64,000 bases of DNA from Paraburkholderia acidisoli. GTDB taxonomy: Bacteria > Pseudomonadota > Gammaproteobacteria > Burkholderiales > Burkholderiaceae. Positions 1 to 8,014 of this stretch are shown piece after piece (within the stretch, counting starts at the first letter, position 1; each line of letters starts with the position of its first letter). The translations under genes were made by a program, and so were the position numbers. The stretch is taken from contig NZ_CP046916.1 in NCBI RefSeq assembly GCF_009789675.1, positions 124,001 to 188,000 of the forward strand, given 5' to 3'. The notes under the pieces are model-generated. The model was not told the origin of the DNA, did no database searches, and saw nothing but the letters and a program-made list of their open reading frames with translations.

Positions 1-506
1 CCCGTGCCCAGCCATGCGAGGCCCCCGTTGTTCACCGAGACCGTCATGCCGCTGCCCGCCGCGAGAAACCCCGCGCCCCGCGCCACGCCGTACATGCCGA
101 GTGTGCCGATGAAGGCGGGCACGCCGAGCCGCGCGATCAGCACCCCGTTGACGAGCCCGGGAACCAGGCACACGAGCAGCGTGAGCGGAATCGACATCAA
201 CAGGATCCACGGCGAATTGCCGCCGGGAATCGTGAACTGTGCGACGCACACGGCCGCGAGTCCCATGACGAAACCCACCGAAAGATCGATGCCCGCCGTG
301 ATGATGACGAAGGTCTGACCGATCGCGAGCAAGAGCGGCGCACTCGCGGCGAGCCCGATCGATTGCAGGTTGTACGCGTTGAAGATAAACGAGCGATGCG
401 CGGAAATGCGCGCCCACGCCTCGAAAAACACGAGCAATGCGCCGAGAAACAGCCACGGCCACACTTTGCTGACGAGCGCGAGCCGATCGAGTTGTTGGTC
501 GTTCAT
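1..506 (-). CDS. Sugar ABC transporter permease (RbsC/XylH type), 3' part missing
   Basis: Inner-membrane permease of a carbohydrate ABC importer of the ribose/xylose class. The visible N-terminal ~168 residues start MNDQQLDRLAL and hold several hydrophobic segments. They carry the family signatures GIDLSVGFVMGL and GLVNGVLIARLGVPAFIGTL, which form the conserved core of BPD_transp_2 permeases. The ATG at 506 lies 31 bp after the stop of the binding-protein gene, so the two are probably co-transcribed, binding protein first. No strong Shine-Dalgarno is visible. The gene runs off the window at base 1; an ATPase gene would be expected beyond it. The substrate cannot be told from sequence. Confidence 0.9.
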   Translation of the reverse strand, partial: MNDQQLDRLALVSKVWPWLFLGALLVFFEAWARISAHRSFIFNAYNLQSIGLAASAPLLLAIGQTFVIITAGIDLSVGFVMGLAAVCVAQFTIPGGNSPWILLMSIPLTLLVCLVPGLVNGVLIARLGVPAFIGTLGMYGVARGAGFLAAGSGMTVSVNNGGLAWLGT

Positions 507-537
507 TTCGATGTGCGAATGATCGTGGCGCCTGCGC

Positions 538-1518
538 TCAGTTCGAATAGATGTATTGCTTCGTCTCCGGCTTGTCGATATTGGTCTTGTCGAGCACGAC
601 GAAGCCCGTGCCTTTGAAGGTGGGAATCTTTTTGCCGTGAATGGCGTCCACGGCGAATTTCACCGCGTCGTAGCCCATTTGCTCGGGCAGTTGGGCAATG
701 GCGATATCGACGAGACCGCTTTTGATCTGCGCGTCGATGCCCGGCACGGCGTCGAATACGACGACCTTCACCGCGCCTTCCTTGCCCGCCGTTTTCACGC
801 CTTGCGCGGCGCCCGCGCCCGAAAACGTATTCGCGCCGAATACACCCGCGAGATCGGGATTGCGCGCGAGCACGGCGGCCACGTGCGAAGCCGCGCGATT
901 GGCGTCGTCTTCGTTGTACTGCGTTTCGAGCACCTTGATATTGGGGTGCTGCTTCATCTCTTCCATGAAGCCTTGCGCACGCGCGTCGGTGCTCGAGATG
1001 CCGGGCTTGTTGTTCTCGCAATAAACCGTGCCTTTGTCGCCGATCGCTTTCGCGAGCGCGCGCGCCGCGACGCGGCCGCCTTCGAGGTTATCGGAAGCGA
1101 TATACGAGAGCGGAAAATCAGCATTGCCCTTGCCGGTTTGATAGTGGCCGTCGCCGATATAGGTATCGACGGTAATCACCTTGATACCCGCGTCGGCGGC
1201 TTCTTTGAGCGGCGCGATGAGTTGTTGTTTGTCGACGGGCGATACGAGCAGAACGTCGGGGTGCTTGGCAATGAATGCCTTCAGGATGGGCACCTGCTCG
1301 GTGGTGTTCCAGGCTTTGGGCACCTGGAAGAGCAACTGCACGTTGGTCTCTTTCGCCGCGCGCTCGGCGCCGCGATGCATCGTGAAGTAAAACGGATCGG
1401 TCACGCCGGGCAGCAACGCGACGACCGGATGCGCGGCATCGGCGTGCGCCATGCCCGGCAACGCACTGGCAACCACGGTGGAAAGAGCCATCAGACAGCC
1501 GAGAACGATGCGCATCAT
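538..1518 (-). CDS. Sugar ABC transporter periplasmic binding protein
   Basis: Type I periplasmic binding protein (Peripla_BP_4, ribose-binding-like), 326 aa, feeding the adjacent permease. The start at 1518 was chosen because GGAGG lies nine bases upstream; a longer frame to 1551 has no such support. The N-terminus MMRIVLGCLMALSTVVASAL...AHA is a Sec signal peptide. Family-like stretches include PFYFTMHRGAERAAKE, DVLLVSPVD, YIASDNLEGGRVAA and VVVFDAVPGIDAQIKSG. The ligand is unknown; related proteins bind ribose, xylose, allose or polyols. Confidence 0.9.
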   Translation of the reverse strand: MMRIVLGCLMALSTVVASALPGMAHADAAHPVVALLPGVTDPFYFTMHRGAERAAKETNVQLLFQVPKAWNTTEQVPILKAFIAKHPDVLLVSPVDKQQLIAPLKEAADAGIKVITVDTYIGDGHYQTGKGNADFPLSYIASDNLEGGRVAARALAKAIGDKGTVYCENNKPGISSTDARAQGFMEEMKQHPNIKVLETQYNEDDANRAASHVAAVLARNPDLAGVFGANTFSGAGAAQGVKTAGKEGAVKVVVFDAVPGIDAQIKSGLVDIAIAQLPEQMGYDAVKFAVDAIHGKKIPTFKGTGFVVLDKTNIDKPETKQYIYSN

Positions 1519-1702
1519 CTTTGTCTTCCTCCAGGTGAGAGTCCGACGCACGGCGCCCCGTCTTCCCGAGGCGACGACGCCCGGCAGCAGCAGTGGCTCA
1601 GTATACTGACGCGCACTGCTGCGGGGCCTGGTGTTTTCCTGAAGTCGATGCGTCGTTTTCGCGCTGTTTTAGCGTTACTGCGGCATTGTTATGGATTCCG
1701 CA

Positions 1703-3301
1703 TTATTTGAGGAACAGCCGATACACGGGGTTCTGCGTTTCCTCGTAATACGGATAGCCGATGGTGGCGAGGAAGCGGCTGAATTCCGCGTGTTCCGCCG
1801 CCGGCACCTGAATGCCGACCAGGATCGAGCTGTAATCCGCGCCCTGGTTGCGGTAGTGGAACAGGCTGATGTTCCAGTTCGGCGCCATCGAGGAGAGAAA
1901 GCGCATCAGCGCGCCCGGCCGCTCCGGAAACTCGAAGCGGAACAGGCGTTCGTCGTGCGCGAGCGGCGAGCGGCCGCCCACCATGTAGCGGATGTGCTGC
2001 TTCGAGAGTTCGTCGCCGGTGAGATCGACCGTGGGGAAACCGTGCGAAACAAAGGTCTGCGCGATCTCCTGCGACTCGCCGCGGTTGCGGATCTGCACGC
2101 CCACGAAGATATGCGCGCGCTCGGCGTCGTCGATACGGTAGTTGAATTCGGTGACGCTGCGCGTGCCCACGAGTTCGCAGAAGCGCTTGAAGCTGCCGCG
2201 TTCCTCGGGGATCGTCACGGCGAACACGGCCTCGCGCGCCTCGCCCACTTCGGCGCGTTCCGCCACGAAGCGCATGCGGTCGAAGTTCATGTTCGCGCCC
2301 GAGGTGATCGCGACGAGCGTCTGGCCTTCGACGCCCGTGCGTTCGGCGTACTGCTTCGCGCCCGCCACGGCCAGCGCGCCCGCCGGTTCGAGCACGCTGC
2401 GCGTGTCCTGGAACACGTCCTTGATCGCGGCGCACAGCGCGTCGGTGTCGACGGTGAGCACATCGTCGAGATACTGCTGGCACAGCCGGAAGGTTTCCTC
2501 GCCCACGAGCTTCACGGCCGTGCCGTCCGAGAACAGGCCGACCTCGCTCAGTTCGACGCGCTCGCCCGCCTTCATCGACCTGGCCATGGCGCAGGAGTCG
2601 TCGGTCTGCACGCCGATCACCTTGATCTCGGGCCGCACCGCTTTCACATAGGCCGCCACGCCCGCCGCGAGCCCGCCGCCGCCGATCGGCACGAAGATCG
2701 CGTGAATGGGAGCCTGATGCTGGCTCAGCACTTCCATGGCGACGGTGCCCTGGCCGGCGATCACGTAAGGATCGTCGAAGGGATGCACGAAGGTCAGGCC
2801 GCGTTCTTCCTGAAGCTGCACGGCGTGCGTGTAGGCGTCGCTATAGGATTCGCCCGCCTGGACGATCTCGACGGTCGCGCCGCCGTGGGCGCGCACGGCA
2901 TCGACCTTGACCTGCGGCGTGGTGACGGGCACGCAGATCACGGCCTTCACGCCGAGGCGCGCCGCCGAAAGCGCGACGCCCTGCGCGTGATTGCCCGCCG
3001 AGGCGGTGATCACGCCGCGCTCGAGCTGCGCGGGCGTGAGGTGGGCCATCTTGTTGTAGGCGCCGCGCAGCTTGAAGGAAAACACCGGCTGGTTGTCTTC
3101 GCGCTTGAGGAAGACGCGGTTGCGGATGCGGGCGGAGAGATTGCGCGCGGGCTCGAGTTCCGTTTCGCGGGCCGCGTCGTAGACGCGAGCCGTGAGGATC
3201 ATTCGGAGATAGTCGATCTCGCCGCGTTGAACCTCGGGCACCTTGTTCGATGGGACGGTTTCTGCGGTTGCAGCGGCGCGATGACTTTGATGGACCTGCA
3301 T
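1703..3301 (-). CDS. ilvA: Threonine ammonia-lyase, biosynthetic
   Basis: PLP enzyme converting L-threonine to 2-oxobutanoate and ammonia, the first committed step of isoleucine synthesis. 532 aa, the normal length for the long biosynthetic form. The PLP lysine is K77 in SFKLRGAYNK; SAGNHAQG and the glycine loop GGGGLAAG follow. Two ACT-like regulatory domains fill roughly residues 345-532 and would give isoleucine feedback control. The start at 3301 has AGGAG five bases upstream; an in-frame ATG at 3325 has none. Transcription appears controlled by the leader peptide and attenuator at 3346-3457. A housekeeping amino-acid gene beside the par/rep core would fit a chromid, though it may be a second copy. 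Confidence 0.96.
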   Translation of the reverse strand: MQVHQSHRAAATAETVPSNKVPEVQRGEIDYLRMILTARVYDAARETELEPARNLSARIRNRVFLKREDNQPVFSFKLRGAYNKMAHLTPAQLERGVITASAGNHAQGVALSAARLGVKAVICVPVTTPQVKVDAVRAHGGATVEIVQAGESYSDAYTHAVQLQEERGLTFVHPFDDPYVIAGQGTVAMEVLSQHQAPIHAIFVPIGGGGLAAGVAAYVKAVRPEIKVIGVQTDDSCAMARSMKAGERVELSEVGLFSDGTAVKLVGEETFRLCQQYLDDVLTVDTDALCAAIKDVFQDTRSVLEPAGALAVAGAKQYAERTGVEGQTLVAITSGANMNFDRMRFVAERAEVGEAREAVFAVTIPEERGSFKRFCELVGTRSVTEFNYRIDDAERAHIFVGVQIRNRGESQEIAQTFVSHGFPTVDLTGDELSKQHIRYMVGGRSPLAHDERLFRFEFPERPGALMRFLSSMAPNWNISLFHYRNQGADYSSILVGIQVPAAEHAEFSRFLATIGYPYYEETQNPVYRLFLK

Positions 3302-3345
3302 GACGGCTCCTGTGCTCACTCTCATGTTGACCAGGAGGCAGGAAC

Positions 3346-3371
3346 AAAAAACCCGCCTCGTGGGGCGGGTT
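3346..3371 (-). terminator. Intrinsic terminator in the ilvA leader (attenuator)
   Basis: On the minus strand an 8-bp stem AACCCGCC/GGCGGGTT (arms 3364-3371 and 3350-3357, six-base loop) is followed at once by a T run ending near 3346. It lies between the leader-peptide stop (3395) and the ilvA start (3301), the position expected for an attenuator. Confidence 0.9.
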
Positions 3372-3394
3372 GTTGTCGCGGCTTTCGGAATGCG

Positions 3395-3457
3395 CTAACC
3401 CACCATTCGATGAATGGTGCGAATAATCAGCGCGATCGAGAAAGGGCGGCGGTTCAT
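3395..3457 (-). CDS. ilvA leader peptide, isoleucine-rich
   Basis: 20-aa ORF MNRRPFSIALIIRTIHRMVG ending TAG. Four of twenty residues are isoleucine, including adjacent ATT ATT codons, with single Leu, Thr and Val codons: the branched-chain pattern of control leader peptides. Its stop codon sits inside the antiterminator strand. The purine stretch AGAAGA just before the ATG is a weak ribosome site. Too short for normal gene callers. Confidence 0.82.
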   Translation of the reverse strand: MNRRPFSIALIIRTIHRMVG

Positions 3458-3756
3458 TCTTCTAGAATGACTTAGGGCCGAATGCTTGTCAACGCTCATG
3501 TTTCGGCCGATCAAATTAGATTACAAAATACGTTGCATTCATTACGCGCGGCGCGGATTGGTATGACCGATGACCTCGGTCCGACATGGACAGTCGAAAC
3601 GAACTCACTTTAGCGCGTATTCCCGTGAAACATTCTAGGATTTCTCTTGTAAGTCCATGATATATCGGGTGAAAGCTTGGGAAAGTCCAAATTGGTGTGA
3701 TGTTTCACGATTTGGCCCTACGGCATGTTTGGCGTGCTGTCAGGCAGCGAAAAACA
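3458..3756. other. Gene-free stretch between parB terminator and ilvA leader
   Basis: No credible gene. It should hold the ilvA promoter (minus strand), which I cannot place confidently. It contains a perfect 10-bp inverted repeat, CGTGAAACAT at 3624-3633 and ATGTTTCACG at 3700-3709, 66 bp apart. Each arm resembles half of the primary-chromosome parS site TGTTTCACGTGAAACA. Confidence 0.6.
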
Positions 3757-3783
3757 AGAAAAAGGGCGTCCGCAGACGCCCTT
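3757..3783 (-). terminator. Intrinsic terminator after parB
   Basis: A 9-bp perfect stem AAGGGCGTC/GACGCCCTT (3762-3770, 3775-3783) with a four-base loop is followed on the minus strand by TTTCTTG. It lies 25 bp past the parB stop and ends the parAB transcript. Confidence 0.88.
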
Positions 3784-3808
3784 CCCCACCCTCTCGCGCC
3801 TTAGACAA

Positions 3809-4843
3809 TCAGGCCACGTCCGGCGTTTCCATTTCCGATGCCCACTGATCAATGACGGTCTTGACGCGCTCTGCCAGACGTTGCTGGTCAGCCGCCGCAA
3901 TTCCCTTCAGGCTGAGCTCGGCGCGACCATCGCCGAACAGCTTCAATTCGCCCAGCGCCACACCATCGGGGCGGTTGAACTGCACACGCGACTGATAATG
4001 CGTGCGGCGCGGCCCGATACGTCGAGCACCCGCCTCCGCCGATGCCGCCGCTTCGAGCTTGCGCACGCTCGCCTTCCCTTCCACGACTTGCTGCAGCCAA
4101 TGCTCGGCTACCGTTGCGCCTGCGCGATCGAAGATCAGCTTGATGTTGTAGGCGTGACCCAAGCCGACGTCACTACGATTCTGGGCCATGCGTTGAAGCA
4201 GGAACGGCGGCAGCGATGTGAGCGAAATGACCTTGCTGATGTGCTTCGGATCTTCGCCGACAGCCACACCCAGCTCGACCTGATCGACGTAGATGCCGTC
4301 GTCGAGCAGTTTCTTCCACGCGAGCGCATCGTCGAAAACGGTTTGCTCTTCGCGCTCCTTGTTGGCGTGATAAGCGCGCAGATAAAGATTCTGGTTGTCG
4401 AGACCGTCGCGAATGTCGGCGTCGATGAACTTGTCGCCGCGCGAGCGTGCAGCCCGAATACGACGTTCGCCATCGACGATCACATATTTGCCGGGAAATT
4501 CGCCGAGGCGCGTCACCAGAATCGGCGTGATCTGTCCCTGCGCTGCAAAGCTTGCGGCCAGTTCGTCGATGGTCTCCGCGCTATAAAACGCTCGCGGGTT
4601 GTACGGGTTCGACACCACGTCGTCGACGGAAATCTTCTGCACCGCATGCAGGGCGATGACCACATCGGCTTTTTCAGCGACCGGCATCTCCTGCACGACT
4701 TCCGTTGCGGGGACAACTGGCGCACCCGCGTCGCGTTGCGCAATATTGACGACGTCGGCCTCAGCCAGTCGCTCCCCTGCCGACACACGTTCGGCGGCCA
4801 TGCCTGCGCGAACTTTGCTAGTGAAATTGAGCTTAGCGGCCAT
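3809..4843 (-). CDS. parB: Partition protein ParB, centromere-binding CTPase
   Basis: 344-aa ParB/Spo0J-family protein that binds parS, spreads as a CTP-dependent clamp and activates ParA. The N-terminal domain (about residues 70-170) has NPYNPR near 79-84, GQITP near 103 and the CTP-binding GERRIRAARSRG from about 125. The helix-turn-helix region follows (VELGVAVGEDPKHISKVISLTSLP), then a C-terminal dimerisation segment. The ATG at 4843 overlaps the last 11 bases of parA, so the genes are translationally coupled; the upstream extension of the frame is parA sequence. Its likely targets are the five CTCCACGTGGAG palindromes beyond parA. Confidence 0.95.
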   Translation of the reverse strand: MAAKLNFTSKVRAGMAAERVSAGERLAEADVVNIAQRDAGAPVVPATEVVQEMPVAEKADVVIALHAVQKISVDDVVSNPYNPRAFYSAETIDELAASFAAQGQITPILVTRLGEFPGKYVIVDGERRIRAARSRGDKFIDADIRDGLDNQNLYLRAYHANKEREEQTVFDDALAWKKLLDDGIYVDQVELGVAVGEDPKHISKVISLTSLPPFLLQRMAQNRSDVGLGHAYNIKLIFDRAGATVAEHWLQQVVEGKASVRKLEAAASAEAGARRIGPRRTHYQSRVQFNRPDGVALGELKLFGDGRAELSLKGIAAADQQRLAERVKTVIDQWASEMETPDVA

Positions 4844-5522
4844 CGACGGTTTCCTCCTCTTCTTCCTGGACGAGCGCGATGATCTCGCTATAAACCGCGC
4901 TGATCTCGTCCTTGGCAATCTTCGTCCCGCGCACGCCGCGAACGTCGAACACAGTCCGACCCAGTGCGGCTGCCTGACGATAGAGTTCACGCTGCTTGAC
5001 CGTCGCTGCGAAGACGCGGACGTTGCTCTCGGCAAGAATGGCGCTCATCTGCGTATGAAGCAGTGTCTTCGAATTCGATTTATTCAGCAAAATCGCAAAT
5101 TTTCCAGCCGGATTCGCGACGCGAGTTCGTTCGACCAACTCCATCATGCCTTCGCTACTCCAGATATCGATCGGCGAGGCGTCGGTCGGGATGATGGTCG
5201 CATCGGCCACGGCGAGCACGCGCGCCGTCGTCAGGTCGTTGATATTGGGCGGGCAATCAACGATCACGACATCGTAATCGTTCGCCAGAGCGGCGATTTC
5301 CGGGCCGATCATCTTTTCGAGCTTATGGATGCTGCCAACCCGAAAGGGCAAGGGTGTTTCCGGGCCGGCAGCGGCGCACCAGCTCATGCAAGACTGCTGG
5401 CCGTCGGCATCGGCAACATAGACTTTGTAGCCCTCGGTCTGAAACGCTCCCGCCAAATTCATGGTGGTCGTAGTCTTCCCGACACCACCTTTCTGGTTCG
5501 CAACCGCGATGACAAGTCCCAT
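4833..5522 (-). CDS. parA: Partition ATPase ParA
   Basis: 229-aa MinD/ParA P-loop ATPase. Deviant Walker A KGGVGKTTTT starts at residue 11 with the signature lysine, Walker A' is DADGQQS and Walker B is VVIVDCPP. It lacks the N-terminal DNA-binding extension of long type Ia ParA proteins, so it is a short, chromosome-like or type Ib form. It would move the replicon by ATP-dependent nucleoid binding, stimulated by ParB. The first centromere palindrome lies 46-59 bp upstream of the start, so ParB may also autoregulate the operon. Confidence 0.95.
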   Translation of the reverse strand: MGLVIAVANQKGGVGKTTTTMNLAGAFQTEGYKVYVADADGQQSCMSWCAAAGPETPLPFRVGSIHKLEKMIGPEIAALANDYDVVIVDCPPNINDLTTARVLAVADATIIPTDASPIDIWSSEGMMELVERTRVANPAGKFAILLNKSNSKTLLHTQMSAILAESNVRVFAATVKQRELYRQAAALGRTVFDVRGVRGTKIAKDEISAVYSEIIALVQEEEEETVDGR

Positions 5523-5567
5523 TCAATTCTCCGTGCACTGTTCGACAGCCGATGAAGCTCCACGCAC

Positions 5568-5581
5568 TCTCCACGTGGAGA
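5568..5581. repeat. parS-like site 1
   Basis: 14-bp perfect palindrome TCTCCACGTGGAGA, 46 bp upstream of the parA start. It is the closest copy to parA and so may serve both as centromere and as operator. Confidence 0.85.
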
Positions 5582-5747
5582 CTTCCTGTGGTCAACTCGC
5601 AGTCTAGCGGCTAGTTAAAGTAATTTCTAGGATTACAGGCAGAAAATTATCGATTTATGACTGAAATGGCCGAAAGGATAAGTCGTGGGGATTTGAATCG
5701 TGGATTGAGGCTGGAGCGGGTTCAGATCGAGCCATTGTGAGTCTCAT

Positions 5748-5761
5748 TCTCCACGTGGAGA
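5748..5761. repeat. parS-like site 2
   Basis: 14-bp perfect palindrome TCTCCACGTGGAGA identical to site 1; centres are 180 bp apart. Confidence 0.85.
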
Positions 5762-6104
5762 GCGAGGGCACGACATACGCGACGATCGCGCATGATCTAA
5801 CGGTCGCAAAATCATTTGCAGCAGATTGCACTCCGCGCGTTTGCGCTATGGACTTGGGTTACGGGTACGGTTGCAAGAGCCTAGGTTGAGCTTTGGAATC
5901 CTCCGACATCTTGGATGAAGCTCAGCTCTGACGTGCTAAGCGGCGATGCCGGTTGAAAAGACACTTTGAGCGAGGAATTGAATACGGTCGTAATCAGTGC
6001 GTTTGCCCGCGTATTTCATTGTGGCCACCGCGATCTTCCCGAACATCAGCAAGAATGTGCGCCCGATCAACCGAAACCGGCGGAGTCTAGCGCGAACATC
6101 TCGC

Positions 6105-6128
6105 AGTTCTCTCCACGTGGAGAGAACT
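6105..6128. repeat. parS-like site 3 (24-bp palindrome)
   Basis: Contains the core CTCCACGTGGAG at 6111-6122, but the symmetry extends to 24 bp with AGTTCT/AGAACT arms. This is the longest palindrome of the set and may be the strongest ParB nucleation site. Confidence 0.87.
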
Positions 6129-6197
6129 TAAGTTCCAGCGAGCAACCGAATCACAAACTAGTGCACGCAGTAGACACCGCGTACTTCGACCTCGATT

Positions 6198-6215
6198 AAT
6201 CTCCACGTGGAGATT
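6198..6215. repeat. parS-like site 4 (18-bp palindrome)
   Basis: AATCTCCACGTGGAGATT, a perfect 18-bp palindrome centred 90 bp from site 3. Confidence 0.86.
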
Positions 6216-6360
6216 CGCGTGGACCAATACTAGGTTTGGTTGTCGCGACCGGCGGGCCATTTGCTCTTGAGCGATCAGTGGATGACGAATTGCAAACCGA
6301 CCCATCAAAGTCGCGATCGAATAATCGCGCGGCGTAAATGCCCTGATCGGCACCATCAAA

Positions 6361-6374
6361 TCTCCACGTGGAGA
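6361..6374. repeat. parS-like site 5
   Basis: 14-bp perfect palindrome TCTCCACGTGGAGA, the copy nearest the rep gene end. Confidence 0.85.
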
Positions 6375-6532
6375 AACTCTAAACAGCAACGCACATGCGT
6401 GAAAGATCGACGGCTATCAAACGAGGATGTAACCCAAGTTTGTTTAGAGTCTCGGCAATTCAAGCTAAATTACGAAGGAAAGATAATTAAATTTGATTAA
6501 TTTATGGATGAAAATTTTGTGGACGAGTAAGG

Positions 6533-6561
6533 GCGAAAAAAATGGCGGCTAAAGCCGCCAT
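6533..6561 (-). terminator. Intrinsic terminator after rep
   Basis: Stem ATGGCGGCT/AGCCGCCAT (6542-6550, 6553-6561) followed on the minus strand by a T run of about seven. It lies 26 bp past the rep stop and separates rep from the centromere region. Confidence 0.88.
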
Positions 6562-6586
6562 CACCATTTGGACCAAACTCAATCAC

Positions 6587-7960
6587 TCATAACCCGCGAG
6601 TCTTCAGCGCAAGCTCAACCTCCGTGGCAGCCTGGGCATCGCCGGCTGTCGGTGCCGATGGGCCGCTCAACAGGAATTCGAGCAGATCCGTCGCTGTCGG
6701 TTGACCCCAGGTATCGAGCACCACCCAGCGGAAGAAGTTTGTCGATGCCATTTTGCTCGGCACCTTCGTCGTCGAGACCTTCAGCTTATCCATGCCAACG
6801 GTCTCGTTGTAACGCTGGATCAGCGCCGTCTGATCGTCGTATTCGAGTTCGTTGAAGTACGCACGCGCCTCGGTGATCTTCGCAGCGATATAACGATCGG
6901 CGACCTGATCCTGGCTTTCGCGCGCGCGGCCGGCATCCGCGGTAGCCGTCGCCGCGTTGGCGCCCGGCAACTCGTAGCCTTGCATCAACGCCTTACGGAA
7001 ATACGCGGCAACATTGGCAAGCGGCGCCGCATTCTTCTGCGCAACGCGCGCAGCCGTATAGGCGATGGCCGTGCGGATTTTTTCGTCACCGTATTGCTTG
7101 ATCAGGCGACGCGCTTCAGAAACGGGAATGCTGAACTTCGACATCTCGCCGATCAGCAACGTTTCGTTGACGCGCAACTCTTGCGCGGGATCCGTCTCCG
7201 GCTTGCGTGTTACCCGAAACTGCAGCGCAACGACCGAGCGTCCGACCTTGTGCTCGATCAGCTCGAACAGGTGATCTGAAATCTCGTTCACTTCCTTGAT
7301 GCACGGAACGAGCACCCGGCTCTTGAATTGCTTGTAGAGCTTGTACGACTGCGCGGAGGTGTCCTGTCCGAGAATCAGATCACGCAACGTCGCGAGCGGA
7401 AAGCGCGCAGTCACGCCCACGGCCTCGTAGCGCACGACGTTTTCCCACAGCGCCAGCGAATGTGCCTTGCGAAACTGCCGCGTGATCCGCATATCGATCA
7501 TCGCGTAGATTTCCGGGTTGAGCAGTTCGCCGCGGATCTGCTCGGAGAAGGTGTAGCGCAGCACGGACCGCTCGAGTTCGGCACCCGCGAGCAGACCCGA
7601 CGCCTTCCAGATGCTGCGTTTATCCTGCGTGAGATAGTCCCAGTTGACGACCGTGCTGATGAGCGAGTTGATCGTTTCCTTGACGTACTCGGTGTTGTTG
7701 CTGTTCAGGTCGACGTCCTGGGAGAGGGCGGAAATCGTGATCTCGAATGACGAGCGACCTTGCTCGAGCGAATCCTGGCGGATTGCATTCTTGATCAACG
7801 AGCTGAACATTTTGCGCTGTTGCAGGCTAATCGACCCGGATTTCGGAGCGATATGAATCGCCGGGACGGCCTTGCGGAACAGATCAGGCGGCTGGCCTTG
7901 CTGAAATACGAGTGCACCTTGCTTGTCGGCATCGCCGGCGTCGGCCTTTTTTCTTGCCAT
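6587..7960 (-). CDS. Replication initiator protein, Rep_3 / RepB family
   Basis: Iteron-binding initiator of the winged-helix Rep_3 type found on Burkholderiaceae second chromosomes and megaplasmids. 457 aa from the ATG at 7960 (MARKKADAGDADKQG); a GTG at 7969 would add three residues, and neither has a strong ribosome site. The region from about residue 35 (HIAPKSGSISLQQRKMFSSL) to about 250 covers the tandem winged helices, with YTFSEQIRGELLNPEIYAMIDM typical of the family. The remaining ~200 residues are helical and less conserved. Transcription runs away from a long iteron array that begins just upstream, and a small inverted repeat at 7991-8006 could be the autoregulatory operator. This gene and its iterons define the replicon. 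Confidence 0.92.
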   Translation of the reverse strand: MARKKADAGDADKQGALVFQQGQPPDLFRKAVPAIHIAPKSGSISLQQRKMFSSLIKNAIRQDSLEQGRSSFEITISALSQDVDLNSNNTEYVKETINSLISTVVNWDYLTQDKRSIWKASGLLAGAELERSVLRYTFSEQIRGELLNPEIYAMIDMRITRQFRKAHSLALWENVVRYEAVGVTARFPLATLRDLILGQDTSAQSYKLYKQFKSRVLVPCIKEVNEISDHLFELIEHKVGRSVVALQFRVTRKPETDPAQELRVNETLLIGEMSKFSIPVSEARRLIKQYGDEKIRTAIAYTAARVAQKNAAPLANVAAYFRKALMQGYELPGANAATATADAGRARESQDQVADRYIAAKITEARAYFNELEYDDQTALIQRYNETVGMDKLKVSTTKVPSKMASTNFFRWVVLDTWGQPTATDLLEFLLSGPSAPTAGDAQAATEVELALKTRGL

Positions 7961-7990
7961 ATGACCCACGTAAAAGGGAACCTGTTCGGT

Positions 7991-8014
7991 TGGTAACTGT
8001 ATACCAAGCGACCT
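7991..8014. promoter_or_regulatory. Possible Rep operator
   Basis: Inverted repeat TGGTA-N6-TACCA (7991-8006) starts 31 bp upstream of the rep ATG and runs into a degenerate iteron half ending GCGACCT (8014). Rep_3 initiators commonly repress their own gene through inverted iteron halves; the sequence fits, binding is inferred. Confidence 0.5.

Larger units (their letters stand above)
3346..3457 (-). promoter_or_regulatory. ilvA transcription attenuator (leader peptide, antiterminator, terminator)
   Basis: The elements of amino-acid attenuation occur in order. First is a 20-codon leader ORF (3457-3395). Second is a pause-type hairpin ACCATTC/GAATGGT inside its last codons. Third is GGTGGGTT (3404-3397), overlapping the leader stop. 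Fourth is the terminator. GGUGGGUU can pair along its full length, with one G-U pair, with the terminator 5' arm AACCCGCC, giving a competing antiterminator. If a ribosome stalls on the isoleucine codons, the pause hairpin cannot form and the antiterminator should win, raising ilvA expression. The pairing is read directly; the mechanism is inferred from known ilv/leu/thr leaders. Confidence 0.85.
5523..6532. other. Centromere region between parA and rep
   Basis: About 1 kb without a convincing gene, distinctly AT-richer than the flanks. It contains five exact CTCCACGTGGAG palindromes, listed separately. Small frames here (for example 5966-6199 and 6240-6500) overlap these palindromes, lack family features and are not called. 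The stretch 6420-6535 is especially AT-rich. Confidence 0.75.

Noticed and set aside
1691..3475. 594-aa plus-strand frame antisense to ilvA
   Set aside because: Shadow of a strongly conserved gene in very GC-rich DNA; composition (Arg, Ala, His, Asp rich) is typical of antisense frames.
3657..3848. 63-aa plus-strand frame over the parB terminator
   Set aside because: Runs through the terminator hairpin and antisense to the parB end; no start signal.
5966..6199. 77-aa frame on the plus strand between parA and rep
   Set aside because: It crosses the 24-bp centromere palindrome and ends beside the next one, has no ribosome site and no family features.
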